Of a stretch of DNA of 64,000 nt, positions 37,001-45,224 are shown piece after piece (positions within the stretch are counted from its first letter, which is position 1; every line of letters begins with the position of its first letter). Source of the stretch: JAAXKN01 sp050258415 (GTDB taxonomy: Bacteria > Bacteroidota > Ignavibacteria > Ignavibacteriales > SURF-24). The notes beneath the pieces were generated by a model. The model ran no database searches. It worked only from the letters and a program-made list of their open reading frames with translations, and had not been told where the DNA came from. Position numbers and translations under genes: made by a program. The stretch is taken from assembly GCA_050258415.1 (NCBI GenBank), contig JBLMYS010000147.1, positions 1 through 64,000 on the forward strand, given 5' to 3'.

Positions 37001-37287
37001 TTAAAGAAGCAATAAATAACAGCCTTAAACACAGCTGCTGTAAAAAAATTGAATTAAACACTTCCATTGAAGGCAGAAGGCTTGAGATGGAATTAGTCGA
37101 TGACGGAAAGGGTTTTAATATAAAACAAAGCACTCCGGGTAACGGCCTTAACAACATACGCCGCAGGGCAAAAACCATCTCGGGCAGCCTTGTTGTAGCG
37201 TCCGCACCGGGCGAAGGAACGAGGATAAAATTTTCCGGTAAAATACCCCGTTCCAAAACAATTTTTTTGAAACATAAAGAACAGTAA
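34021..37287 (+). CDS. Propeller-type sensor histidine kinase (Reg_prop, Y_Y_Y, HisKA_3)
   Basis: A 1088-residue membrane kinase (ATG 34021 preferred; an in-frame upstream start at 33973 has no ribosome site). An N-terminal export segment (cut near LLYAQ) precedes about thirteen Reg_prop repeats of the form SLSDNRVxSIYEDxxGNLWIGTxGGGL, enough for two propellers. A Y_Y_Y domain (~765-830, YKLEGFDDDWHYVD), one transmembrane helix (~844-864) and a HisKA_3 dimerisation domain with His886 (AADLHDNIGSGL) follow, then an HATPase domain (N box EAINNSLKHS, DDGKGF, GNGLNNI). It is the periplasmic-sensing half of a hybrid-like system; the REC/HTH output is in the next gene. Related Bacteroides regulators sense glycan fragments; the ligand here is unknown. 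Confidence 0.9.
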   Translation: MRPEIQNVKKILFSNVVCLLLLLLSCGSPLLYAQNNLTTFEHISIEQGLSQSSINSIIQDYKGFMWIATADGLDRYDGYSFKIFRNIPQQTGSLSDNSVSAVYEDHSGNLWAGTLLGNLNKYDRKKERFTKYSFGSDSGYSSPILTAIPEYPLTFSRFNDRTITSISGDKKGRLWIGTWGQGIFSFEPQTGKIFHFTHDPKDPNSISSNRIVTLMEDKSGTLWAGTFGGGLDRIERKINGSTPEIKLYVTRFQNIPMLPGSLSDNRVTSLFQDRDGSLWIGTFGGGLCKMPFNLLKAEDPSKVNFLLFKNTPGNRSSLSSNWIMKVIQDRLGSLWIATFGGGLNRLDSGTDKFAVFKNDPLNPGSLSDNDVISLCEDQSGIIWIGTHLGKGINRYDRSRNKFTHYKHIPGDPASLSDNVVWTFSEDKEGKIWIGTYRGGLNEFDRQSHKFKSFKNNPSNPNSISSNHIRAVYTDKNDNLWIGTYNAGLNFFDRKTGKFTTYKHKANDSSSLSENQVISILEDRSGNLWAGTFGGGLDRVIKNKGQLSFVHYKSNPSDPKSLSDNRVYKIYEDKDGTLWIGTFGGGLSKFDPATGTFINYKHDPSNPNSLSDNRVISIYEDFQGNLWLGTYGGGLNRFDPHTGKFYKYMQDGSLSGVVYGILEDNDHNLWISSDNGLARFTPSTSAFINYDLHDGLQSMEFSGGAYYKSHTGEMFFGGINGFNSFYPDSIKVNTHIPPVVISAFRIFNKVVDGENNEIILTNKENFFSFEFAALDYTNPEQNRYAYKLEGFDDDWHYVDASRRLANYTNLDPGNYVFHVKGSNNDGVWNEKGAEVKITILPPFYRTWWFIFLAVVIIGGTLTYFIASRISNLLAIERLKTKLAADLHDNIGSGLTEISIQSQVLAAQLNKNNNDELKQKLLNISDTSGQLIDNMSDIVWVVNPKRDTLYDLILRLKDSYSEIFSSLGVSFKIHNLEALSDVKLPMEYRQNLFLIFKEAINNSLKHSCCKKIELNTSIEGRRLEMELVDDGKGFNIKQSTPGNGLNNIRRRAKTISGSLVVASAPGEGTRIKFSGKIPRSKTIFLKHKEQ

Positions 37288-37374
37288 AGCGTCTTAACAT
37301 TAAAGATCCTTTACATATTATAACCGGGCCAATAATGAGGAGATTTTAACAATTTAATCGATACGGGTAATTTT

Positions 37375-38013
37375 ATGATATCAGTAATTATAGTTGAAGA
37401 CAACAAGACGATACGCGAAGGACTCTCGGCTCTGATTAACGGCACCGAAGGTTTCTCATGCATCGCCAGCTACGGCGACTGCGAAAGTTTTCTAAAAAAC
37501 CTCGAATGCTCGAGCGTCGACGTAGTGCTTATGGATATCGGGCTTCCGGGCATGTCGGGAATTGAAGGCGTTATTAAAGCAAAAAAAATATGCCCCGACC
37601 TGAATATTCTTATATTAACGGTTTACGAGGAAAGCCAGGTGATATTTGAAGCCCTCTGTGCGGGTGCCTGCGGCTACCTGGTCAAAAGGACGCCTCCTTT
37701 AAGGCTCCTTGAGGCGATAAAAGATGCATACGAAGGGGGATCTCCCATGAGCTCGCACATCGCACGCAAAGTTGTAACAGTGTTCCAGCAGCACACAAAT
37801 CCCCTTTTTCCCGACTCCCAGTTCGACCTGACGCAAAGGGAAAAGGAGGTCTTAACGGGACTTGCCGAAGGGAGCAGTTACCTTGACATTGCGCAGTCGC
37901 TTTTTATAAGCCTTGATACAGTGCGTCATCACATAAGAAACATATATAGAAAGCTTCACGTCCACTCCCAGTCAGAAGCCGTAGCCAAAGCATTAAGAAA
38001 GGGACTCATATAG
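37375..38013 (+). CDS. NarL/LuxR-type response regulator
   Basis: A 212-residue regulator: receiver domain 1-120 with the acidic pair EDN, phosphoacceptor Asp54 (VVLMDIGLPGM), Thr (ILILTVYE) and Lys (GYLVKRTPP); C-terminal LuxR-type HTH ~150-205 (LTQREKEVLTGLAEGSSYLDIA; SLDTVRHHIRNIYRKL). Located 87 bp after the HisKA_3 kinase, a standard NarL-type pair. The next genes are an RND pump, which is a candidate target. A hairpin at 38038-38066 follows. Confidence 0.9.
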   Translation: MISVIIVEDNKTIREGLSALINGTEGFSCIASYGDCESFLKNLECSSVDVVLMDIGLPGMSGIEGVIKAKKICPDLNILILTVYEESQVIFEALCAGACGYLVKRTPPLRLLEAIKDAYEGGSPMSSHIARKVVTVFQQHTNPLFPDSQFDLTQREKEVLTGLAEGSSYLDIAQSLFISLDTVRHHIRNIYRKLHVHSQSEAVAKALRKGLI

Positions 38014-38037
38014 AGCCAAATTTTACGATTTCACAAA

Positions 38038-38066
38038 ACCAGCCAGAGATTTATTTCCTGGCTGGT
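38038..38066 (+). terminator. Hairpin after the response regulator gene
   Basis: ACCAGCCAG (38038-38046) pairs perfectly with CTGGCTGGT (38058-38066), loop 11 nt. No U tract directly after, so a weak terminator or 3'-end stabiliser. Confidence 0.5.
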
Positions 38067-38363
38067 CCCAAAGGTATAAAAACCGCTTTTTAGCAATCAT
38101 TCTCCGCCAGAGAATCCAGGACAGGCTTCATATTGACTTTTCCAAATTGCCCTCTCTTTTTCATATTGCCCTCACTTTTTAATTTTTAATTTTTAATTTT
38201 TAATTTTTAATTTTTAATTGAATTTCCTCTTCATTTCATCCCCCGAATTCTGCGCTTCAGGCCGCTATTCCGGCACCTCGGTCCAATTGCTCTTTTTCTG
38301 CTTTTGCCTAAATCTTAACTTTACCTGACAGTTTATTCCAGCATACTAAATTTGGAGCGCTAT
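38067..38363. other. Gene-free region before the RND pump
   Basis: No gene seen. It contains the TTTTTAA heptamer array (38176-38217) and, just before the adaptor, GGAGCG (38354-38359) as ribosome site. Composition is pyrimidine-rich. I could not identify a confident promoter. Confidence 0.4.
38176..38217. repeat. Heptamer tandem array (TTTTTAA x6)
   Basis: Six perfect copies of TTTTTAA. The 7-bp period matches that of the arrays at 12715, 44000 and 50424 although the unit differs. Upstream of the RND adaptor gene, so unit-number change could alter spacing in its promoter area. Confidence 0.85.
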
Positions 38364-39413
38364 ATGAAAAAGATTAAAGTAACTTTGAGCCTGACACTTA
38401 TGGGTGCAGTTATAATTGCAGTACTCTTCATGAATAAGGCTTCAAGAGAATCTCAGGTGGAAAAATCCCTTACAACCGATAAAATTACCGTCTCAGTCGA
38501 GCAGGCGAAGATAGAAGCTATCTCCGATGCCCTCTCAATCATCGGAACTATACAGTCATATAACGACGTAATGGTTATCTCCGAAACCCAGGGCAGAACA
38601 CTTAAGGTGTTCATTAAAACAGGCGACTTTGTCAAAGAAGGCGCGGTTATAGCGCAGGTAGACGACGAGCTGAAAAAAGCCGCCTATACCACCGCAAAGG
38701 TCAACTTCGAAAAGGCTAAAAAAGACCTCGAGAGAATGGAAGCCCTTTTTAAGGAAAAAAACATCTCCGACTCCGACCTCGAAAATGCCCGCCTTGGCGC
38801 TTCGGCCGCAGAGGCACAGTTTATTGCAGCCCAGAGGACGCTTAACGACACAAAGATCAAGGCTCCTATTTCAGGAATAGTTGCAGATAAATTCATCAAC
38901 CCCGGCACCATGGTCGGCCCCGGCACTCCGGTGGCCAATATAATAGATATATCTAAACTTAAAGTCAGGGTTAATGTGCCTGAACGCGATGTGTTCAGAC
39001 TTAAAACCGGTGAAAACGTAACACTTACAACCGACGTCTACCCCGGCACTGAAATGAAAGGCAGAATTGAAACTATCAGCTCCAAATCCGATAACGCTCA
39101 TACATACCCGGTTGAAATTGTCCTTGTTAACAATTCACGCACTCCTCTTAAAGCAGGCATGTTCGCACAGGTCACTTTTACAAGCATTACCGGCAGACAG
39201 GCTCTTGCAATACAAAGAGGCGCAATTGTTACAAGCATAAAAAATCCCAAAATCTATGTGGTTGAAAACGGCGTTGCAAAACTAAGAGATATAATTGCAG
39301 GCAAGGAAACCAACAGAAGAGTTGAAGTTTTAGGCGGGCTCCGCCCGGGCGATAATGTTGTCATAAGCGGACAGAATAACCTGAGCGATAACGCACGGGT
39401 AACCATAAACTAA
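38364..39413 (+). CDS. RND efflux periplasmic adaptor (membrane fusion protein)
   Basis: A 349-residue adaptor; ATG 38364 is preferred over a TTG four codons upstream that overlaps the GGAGCG site. N-terminal membrane anchor (LSLTLMGAVIIAVLF), split lipoyl/biotinyl-like domain (TGDFVKEGAVIAQVDD and IKAPISGIVADKFINPGTMV), a short alpha-hairpin between them, then beta-barrel and membrane-proximal domains (LKAGMFAQVTF; VVISGQNNL). It links the inner-membrane RND pump to the outer-membrane channel; both of those are encoded as one fused protein 41 bp downstream. Confidence 0.9.
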   Translation: MKKIKVTLSLTLMGAVIIAVLFMNKASRESQVEKSLTTDKITVSVEQAKIEAISDALSIIGTIQSYNDVMVISETQGRTLKVFIKTGDFVKEGAVIAQVDDELKKAAYTTAKVNFEKAKKDLERMEALFKEKNISDSDLENARLGASAAEAQFIAAQRTLNDTKIKAPISGIVADKFINPGTMVGPGTPVANIIDISKLKVRVNVPERDVFRLKTGENVTLTTDVYPGTEMKGRIETISSKSDNAHTYPVEIVLVNNSRTPLKAGMFAQVTFTSITGRQALAIQRGAIVTSIKNPKIYVVENGVAKLRDIIAGKETNRRVEVLGGLRPGDNVVISGQNNLSDNARVTIN

Positions 39414-39454
39414 AACCAGCCGGCTTGAAGAATCAAAGATAAGGAAACACTAAA

Positions 39455-42400
39455 ATGACGATTACAGAATTATCTATAAAAAGGCCGCCGCTTGTAATAG
39501 TAATTTTTACCGTGCTGGCTGTCCTTGGATATTTCAGCTATAATCAGCTACGCTACGAGCTGATTCCCGATGTTACTCCTCCGTTTGTAACTGTTATGAC
39601 CGCCTATCCCGGAGGGTCGCCAAATGAAGTTGAAACCTCCATAACCAAGGTCGTTGAAGACGCGGTTTCAAGCGTCGATAAAATTAAAACTATTCAAAGC
39701 AGCTCCTTCGAAGGCGTGTCCTTTGTTTTTATTGAATTCACACAGTCCGTCGACGTTAATATAGCTCTGCAGAACGTGCAGCGCAAGGTTGGCGAAATTG
39801 TAAACCAGCTCCCCTACTCCGCCAAAAGTCCTGTAATTTCAAAGTTCTCTCTTACCGAGCTCCCGATCTTAAGAATGGGCGTAACGGCTGAAATGGAGCC
39901 TAATGAATTCTACCAGTTCATGAAGGACAAGGTTAAACCCCAGATCTCTAAACTTGCCGGTGTCGGCCAGGTAACTTTTGCCGGGGGCGAGGAAAGAGAA
40001 ATTAAAATAAACCTGGACCTTCAAAAGCTCAACTCATACAACATCCCCGTCCTTCAGGTCCTCCAGGCGGTTAAAAGCTCTAATATGGACTTCCCGGTCG
40101 GTAAAATTAAGGATGCAGACGGGCAGTATATTGTAAGAGTCTCAGGTAAATTTTCCTCTCTCGAGGAACTGAAGAACCTTATTGTAAGCCGGTCGGAAGC
40201 CGGGGGCAACATCAAGCTCCAGGACATTGCCGAGGTAGAAGACGGCACAAAAGAAGCCGAGAGCTACGCCAGGCTCAACGGCAAAAGCGCCCTTGGAGTG
40301 CTGGTACAGAAACAAACTGACGCCAATGCCGTTGAGGTGAGCCGACTTGTCAATCAGGAACTAAAAAAAATTGAAGCCGCAAATGCCGATAAAAAACTTA
40401 AGTTCGACGTGGCACAGGATCTTTCAAGCTTTACGCTCGAGGCGGCACGCGCCGTAAATAAGGACCTTCTCATTGCAGTCGTGCTCGTGGCAATAGTAAT
40501 GCTTATGTTCCTGCACAGCCTCAGAAACTCCGTTATCGTAATGGTTGCCATACCGGCTTCACTCGTTTCAACTTTCATAGGAATGTATGCATTCGGTTTC
40601 TCGCTTAACCTGATGACGCTTCTGGCGCTTTCACTTGTAATCGGTATCCTTGTGGACGACTCAATTGTGGTGCTCGAAAATATTTACCGCCACATGGAAC
40701 TCGGTAAACCTCAGCGCCAGGCGGCACTGGAGGGAAGAAATGAAATTGGTTTTGCAGCGCTCTCAATTACACTCGTGGACGTTGTAGTGTTCCTTCCGCT
40801 TGCTCTTATTCAGGGACTCATTGGTGATATAGTGCGCCAGTTTGCGCTTGTTGTAGTTGTATCCACGCTCTTAAGCCTTTTTGTTTCTTTTACTGTTACA
40901 CCAATGCTTGCATCACGCTTTACAAAGCTGCAGCACCTTACAAAAAATACCGCCATGGGACGCTTCGGCATCTGGATTGAAAACGCTTTCGACAGGCTCA
41001 CTGATAAGTATACCGCCGTCCTGAAACTCGGTATGAATAACGGCTGGAAGGTAATTGCCTTTGCGGGCCTCCTGCTTGTACTGTCTATCGCCCTGATACC
41101 TGCCGGCTTTATTGGCTCCGAGTTCATGCCTCCTTCGGACCGCGGGGAGCTTGCAGTTATAATGGAACTGCCGGAAAGGATAAACCTCGAAGAGACAAAC
41201 CTTGTTACTCTTCAGGCAGAAAATATAATTTCAAAAATGCCCGAAGTAAAAAAAGTGTTTGCTAATGCCGGCTCGTCTTCTGAAGGCTTTATAGGATATA
41301 CATCCAACAGCGTGGCGGAACTTAACGTATCGCTTGTACCCAAAACCCAGAGGACCAAAAGCGATATACAGGTCAGCCGCGAGATAAAGGAAAAACTTCT
41401 TCATATCCCGGGCGTTAAACCAAGGGTCAGCCCGATCGGCATCTTCGGCAGCTCAGATATGGCTCCAATCGCCCTGCTTATATCAGGGCCCGACTTTAAT
41501 GAAGTTGAAAACGCCGGGAAAATGCTCAAAGAGGCTGTTCAGAAAATCCCCGGCACCGGAGACGTGCGTATCAGCAGCGGCGAGGGGAAACCTGAAACCA
41601 GAGTTGAAATTAACCGCGAAAAAATGGCCGCTCTCGGCATCGGACTCGACCAGGTTGCCGCTACAATGAGAGTCGCCTTTACAGGCGATGACGAATCCAA
41701 ATTCCGCCAGGGAAACGATGAATACGACATAAGAATTGTTTTCGATAAGTTCGACCGCAACAATACCTCCGACCTCGGCAGAATAACTTTTATGAATAAC
41801 CGCGGCGAGAAGATCGAACTTTCCCAGTTCGCAAATATTTATCAGACTATCGGCCCTACACAGCTTTCAAGAAAAAACAGGACCGCGGCCATCTCAATCC
41901 TCTCCCAGGCCGTCGGCCGCCCGAGCGGAGATATTGCCGAAGATATTAAAAAGGAACTGGCAAAACTGAAGATCCCATCAAATATTGAGGTTACATTTGA
42001 AGGAGACGTCCAGATGCAGGAAGAATCCTTCCAAAGCCTTTTCATTGCTTTAATGGTCGGGATCCTTTTTGTTTACCTTATCATGGTGGCGCTCTATAAC
42101 TCTTTTGTCTACCCGTTCATTGTCCTCTTCTCTATCCCTGTGGCCATAGTCGGTGCGCTCCTGGCAATGGCGCTCTTTATGAAGTCGCTTAACATATTCT
42201 CCATACTCGGCATTATTATGCTGGTGGGACTTGTAGGCAAGAACGCCATTCTGCTTGTTGACCGTACAAACCAGGTGCGCGAAGAAGGAATGTCTATGCG
42301 AGATGCACTTATTGACGCGGGGCGTACAAGGCTCAGGCCTATTTTAATGACTACATTTGCAATGGTCTTCGGAATGCTCCCGATTGCAATTTCAATGGGC

Positions 42401-43990
42401 GCAAGCTCTGAACTAAAGTCGGGCCTTGCCACGGCCCTTGTAGGAGGCCTTATCAGTTCACTTCTGCTTACACTTATACTTGTACCCGCGGTTTACATAA
42501 AAGTGGAAAACCTGAAGGTGAGGGTTGTTAACTTTATTGACAGGTTTAAGGATAAAGGATCTAAAGAAGAAACTCGTCAAGAAGAATATAAACAACCCGT
42601 TGAAGAAGAAGAGCCCGGTACGTTCAGCTTCAGAAAGATGCTTAAGGGATTCAGCATATTTATCATAATCCTCATGGCCCTTTCTTCATCTTCCTATGCA
42701 CAGAAAGTAAGAAGGCTCTCTCTTAATGATGCCGTTTCTATTGCGCTTGAACAGAACCGGGACCTTAAGATTGCTTATTACGACAAAGCTAAAAACGGGC
42801 AGAGGGTAAAAGAAGCCTACGGAAATGCAATGCCTACCATTACAGGATCGGGGCAGTACATCAGAAACCTGAAGCTTCCTGTTTTCTATATGCCGAGCTT
42901 TTCGTTCGACCCGAATGCCGGGCTTACAATGGGACCAAGCCAGCCGATGGAAATAGGCCTTAAAAACAACTTTACAGGTACAATCAGCGCCGAATGGCCT
43001 CTTTTCCAGGGGGCCATTTATGCCGGCATCAGAGCCGCCAGAATTATAGATGAGATCGGCTCTGAAAACATTATAAATACACGGGCCTCAACCATTACAG
43101 AAGTCAGGAAAGCATACTATAATATTCTTATCGTAAAAGAGCAGTATAACCTCCTTGCGCAGAGCATCAAAAGAGGCTCTCAGGCACTCAGGGATGTAAA
43201 ACTCCTCTTTCAGCAGGGACTAGCAGGCGAGCTCGATACTCTGAGGGCATTTGTTGCGGTTGAAAACCTGAAACCAATGCTCATTAAGACTGAAAATGGC
43301 ATCTCAATTGCAAAGTCTTTCCTTGGCAATCTTCTGGGCCTTCCTGCAGGCGAAACGGTTGAGCCTGCGGATTCACTTACAGCCGGAGAATTATTTAAGC
43401 AGTACGACTTTTCAGAAGCGTCAGCTGAAGAAGCATTAAATAAGCGCCCTGAACTCAGCCTGCTGGATCTGCAGATAAGGGCAAATGATGAACTAATTAA
43501 TGCAGAAATTGCAGGCCACATGCCAACGCTTGCCGCCTTCGGGCAGCTTCAGGCTGTCCTTCAGGCAGATAACTATAATTTTAACCAGCGCTGGCCCGCC
43601 AGCGCTGTAATCGGGCTCAACCTTTCAATACCGATATTTTCAGGTTTCAGGACGGATGCAAAGATTGAGCAGGCAAGAATTGAAAAGAAAAAGCTTGAAA
43701 CACAGTTTGATAACCTGAAGGATTTAATTGCAACTGATGTCAAGGTTAATGCCTCCAGCGTAGAAGAGGCGCATAAAAGAATCGAAGCACAGACTCAGAC
43801 GGTAAAGTCGGCCGAAAGGAGTTATGAGCTTACAAGAAGCCGCTGGCTTAAAGGCGTAAGCCGCCAGACGGAGCTTTTTGACGCCGAACTGGCGCTTACT
43901 CAGGCAAAAACAAATTACCTCCAGGCCATTTATGATTATCTTGTAGCCGGAGCCGAACTGGAAAAATCCCTCGGAAGAGCCGGAAGATAA
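39455..43990 (+). CDS. RND efflux permease fused in frame to a TolC-like outer-membrane factor
   Basis: A 1511-residue open frame with no internal stop. Residues 1-~1037 are a complete RND permease (twelve membrane segments, two periplasmic loops) with the proton-relay pair Asp401-Asp402 (GILVDDSIVVLEN) and Lys929 (LVGKNAILLV). After a charged linker (KEETRQEEYKQPVEEEE) comes MLKGFSIFIIILMALSSSSY-AQ at 1062-1083, a textbook signal peptide, then a TolC-family outer-membrane factor (1084-1511) with both duplicated helical hairpin halves (LSLNDAVSIALEQNRDLKIA; LNLSIPIFSGFRTDAKIEQA). Substrate is likely hydrophobic drugs or lipids (HAE-like); no metal-binding signature of CzcA/CusA is evident. 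Either signal peptidase frees the channel or an internal ATG at 42638 makes it separately. Confidence 0.9.
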   Translation: MTITELSIKRPPLVIVIFTVLAVLGYFSYNQLRYELIPDVTPPFVTVMTAYPGGSPNEVETSITKVVEDAVSSVDKIKTIQSSSFEGVSFVFIEFTQSVDVNIALQNVQRKVGEIVNQLPYSAKSPVISKFSLTELPILRMGVTAEMEPNEFYQFMKDKVKPQISKLAGVGQVTFAGGEEREIKINLDLQKLNSYNIPVLQVLQAVKSSNMDFPVGKIKDADGQYIVRVSGKFSSLEELKNLIVSRSEAGGNIKLQDIAEVEDGTKEAESYARLNGKSALGVLVQKQTDANAVEVSRLVNQELKKIEAANADKKLKFDVAQDLSSFTLEAARAVNKDLLIAVVLVAIVMLMFLHSLRNSVIVMVAIPASLVSTFIGMYAFGFSLNLMTLLALSLVIGILVDDSIVVLENIYRHMELGKPQRQAALEGRNEIGFAALSITLVDVVVFLPLALIQGLIGDIVRQFALVVVVSTLLSLFVSFTVTPMLASRFTKLQHLTKNTAMGRFGIWIENAFDRLTDKYTAVLKLGMNNGWKVIAFAGLLLVLSIALIPAGFIGSEFMPPSDRGELAVIMELPERINLEETNLVTLQAENIISKMPEVKKVFANAGSSSEGFIGYTSNSVAELNVSLVPKTQRTKSDIQVSREIKEKLLHIPGVKPRVSPIGIFGSSDMAPIALLISGPDFNEVENAGKMLKEAVQKIPGTGDVRISSGEGKPETRVEINREKMAALGIGLDQVAATMRVAFTGDDESKFRQGNDEYDIRIVFDKFDRNNTSDLGRITFMNNRGEKIELSQFANIYQTIGPTQLSRKNRTAAISILSQAVGRPSGDIAEDIKKELAKLKIPSNIEVTFEGDVQMQEESFQSLFIALMVGILFVYLIMVALYNSFVYPFIVLFSIPVAIVGALLAMALFMKSLNIFSILGIIMLVGLVGKNAILLVDRTNQVREEGMSMRDALIDAGRTRLRPILMTTFAMVFGMLPIAISMGASSELKSGLATALVGGLISSLLLTLILVPAVYIKVENLKVRVVNFIDRFKDKGSKEETRQEEYKQPVEEEEPGTFSFRKMLKGFSIFIIILMALSSSSYAQKVRRLSLNDAVSIALEQNRDLKIAYYDKAKNGQRVKEAYGNAMPTITGSGQYIRNLKLPVFYMPSFSFDPNAGLTMGPSQPMEIGLKNNFTGTISAEWPLFQGAIYAGIRAARIIDEIGSENIINTRASTITEVRKAYYNILIVKEQYNLLAQSIKRGSQALRDVKLLFQQGLAGELDTLRAFVAVENLKPMLIKTENGISIAKSFLGNLLGLPAGETVEPADSLTAGELFKQYDFSEASAEEALNKRPELSLLDLQIRANDELINAEIAGHMPTLAAFGQLQAVLQADNYNFNQRWPASAVIGLNLSIPIFSGFRTDAKIEQARIEKKKLETQFDNLKDLIATDVKVNASSVEEAHKRIEAQTQTVKSAERSYELTRSRWLKGVSRQTELFDAELALTQAKTNYLQAIYDYLVAGAELEKSLGRAGR

Positions 43991-43999
43991 AAAATGCAG

Positions 44000-44052
44000 G
44001 TCCTCGGACTTCGGACCCTGGACCTCGAACTTTGAACCTTGAACCTTGAACT
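44000..44052. repeat. Heptamer tandem array (GACCTCG to AACCTTG)
   Basis: Seven 7-bp units in register, grading from GTCCTCG, GACTTCG, GACCCTG, GACCTCG to AACTTTG, AACCTTG, AACCTTG. The later units are identical to those at 12715-12755, the earlier ones resemble those at 50424-50444. It fills most of the gap between the pump and the LytS-like kinase. Confidence 0.85.
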
Positions 44053-44072
44053 AAAAAAGTGTTAAATTTGAA

Positions 44073-45224
44073 ATGGAAAAACAGGGAAATTTCCGGGACC
44101 ATAACCCGGACGAAACTCATATGCTTAAAGGCTACAGGAATTATATCAGGGAAAATCGTTCCTACGTTTTCGACAGGAGCTTCCGCTTCATAGGAATACC
44201 TGTAATCGGAGTGTTTGTTTACCTTATTATCCTTGTTTCAACCCCTATTCCCCCTGAGGCACCTTTCTCCTTCTGGCCTCACGTGCTGGGCGATTTACTT
44301 ATTGCCGTTGTAATTTCTATTCTTGTCTGGGAAGGAAACCTTAAGATTAACGACAGAATAGGGAAACGTTACGACTGGCACACGCAGCCCAGAAAAAGAC
44401 TCTTCTACCAGATACTCTTTAATACAATTTATACTATTATTGTTATTCTGGGAGCTATACTCCTCTATACAAAGATAATGGATTACCCGCTTCAGAAGGC
44501 AATGCCGTTTATCAGGCTTACGATGCTCATCGGCGTAATTATATTTCTTTTAATTGACGCTATTTATATCGGCTCACACTTTTTCAGGCAGTGGGAAAAA
44601 TCACGTTTTGAATCCGAGGAGCTCAAGCGCCAGAACCTGCAGTCGCAGTTCGACGCCCTTAAAAATCAGGTCAACCCACACTTCCTCTTTAACAGCCTGA
44701 ATACCCTTGCAACTCTTATCTCTGAGGACCAGAAACTGGCCGAGGAGTTTGTGCAGAGAATTGCAAGCGTCTACCGCTATGTCCTGCAGAATAAGGACAA
44801 GGAACTCATAGAGCTTGAAGAAGAATTAAATTTTATTAAAGCTTTCCTTTTCCTTCAAAGCGTTCGCTTTGGCGAAAACCTCACCGTATTCGTCAGCGTC
44901 CCGGCAAATTTTAACAGATACTATATTGCGCCTTTAACCCTTCAGATGATCGTTGAAAATGCAATAAAACATAATATCATCTCCTCAGAAAAACCTCTTG
45001 AAATACATATATGCGTTGATGATAGTAACATGCTTGTTGTAAGCAACAACCTGCAGAAGAAAAAAAATATCAATACCTCTACCGGAATAGGACTCGTAAA
45101 TATTCAGCAGAGATATGACATTCTGGTAAAAAAGAACATAGAAATAATTACCGATGATTCTCATTTTACAGTTAAAATTCCCTTAATCAAAGAGAAGCCC
45201 GTTCATGAAAATACTCATTATTGA
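44073..45224 (+). CDS. LytS/YehU-type sensor histidine kinase
   Basis: A 383-residue membrane kinase with four N-terminal transmembrane segments (residues ~37-175) and no large periplasmic domain. The C-terminal half is a His_kinase (PF06580) domain with His203 in NQVNPHFLFNSLN, then an HATPase domain (ENAIKHNI; GIGLVNIQQRY). There is no clear ribosome site before the ATG at 44073. It overlaps the following LytTR regulator gene by 20 bp, so the two are translationally coupled. The membrane domain may itself be the sensor. Confidence 0.88.
   Translation: MEKQGNFRDHNPDETHMLKGYRNYIRENRSYVFDRSFRFIGIPVIGVFVYLIILVSTPIPPEAPFSFWPHVLGDLLIAVVISILVWEGNLKINDRIGKRYDWHTQPRKRLFYQILFNTIYTIIVILGAILLYTKIMDYPLQKAMPFIRLTMLIGVIIFLLIDAIYIGSHFFRQWEKSRFESEELKRQNLQSQFDALKNQVNPHFLFNSLNTLATLISEDQKLAEEFVQRIASVYRYVLQNKDKELIELEEELNFIKAFLFLQSVRFGENLTVFVSVPANFNRYYIAPLTLQMIVENAIKHNIISSEKPLEIHICVDDSNMLVVSNNLQKKKNINTSTGIGLVNIQQRYDILVKKNIEIITDDSHFTVKIPLIKEKPVHENTHY

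Noticed and set aside
36257..37275. Several overlapping minus-strand frames across the HisKA_3 kinase gene.
   Set aside because: They are shadows of a gene with clear conserved domains on the plus strand.
38160..38220. CRISPR-like array.
   Set aside because: Units are 7 bp without spacers; this is a simple tandem repeat. No Cas genes are present.
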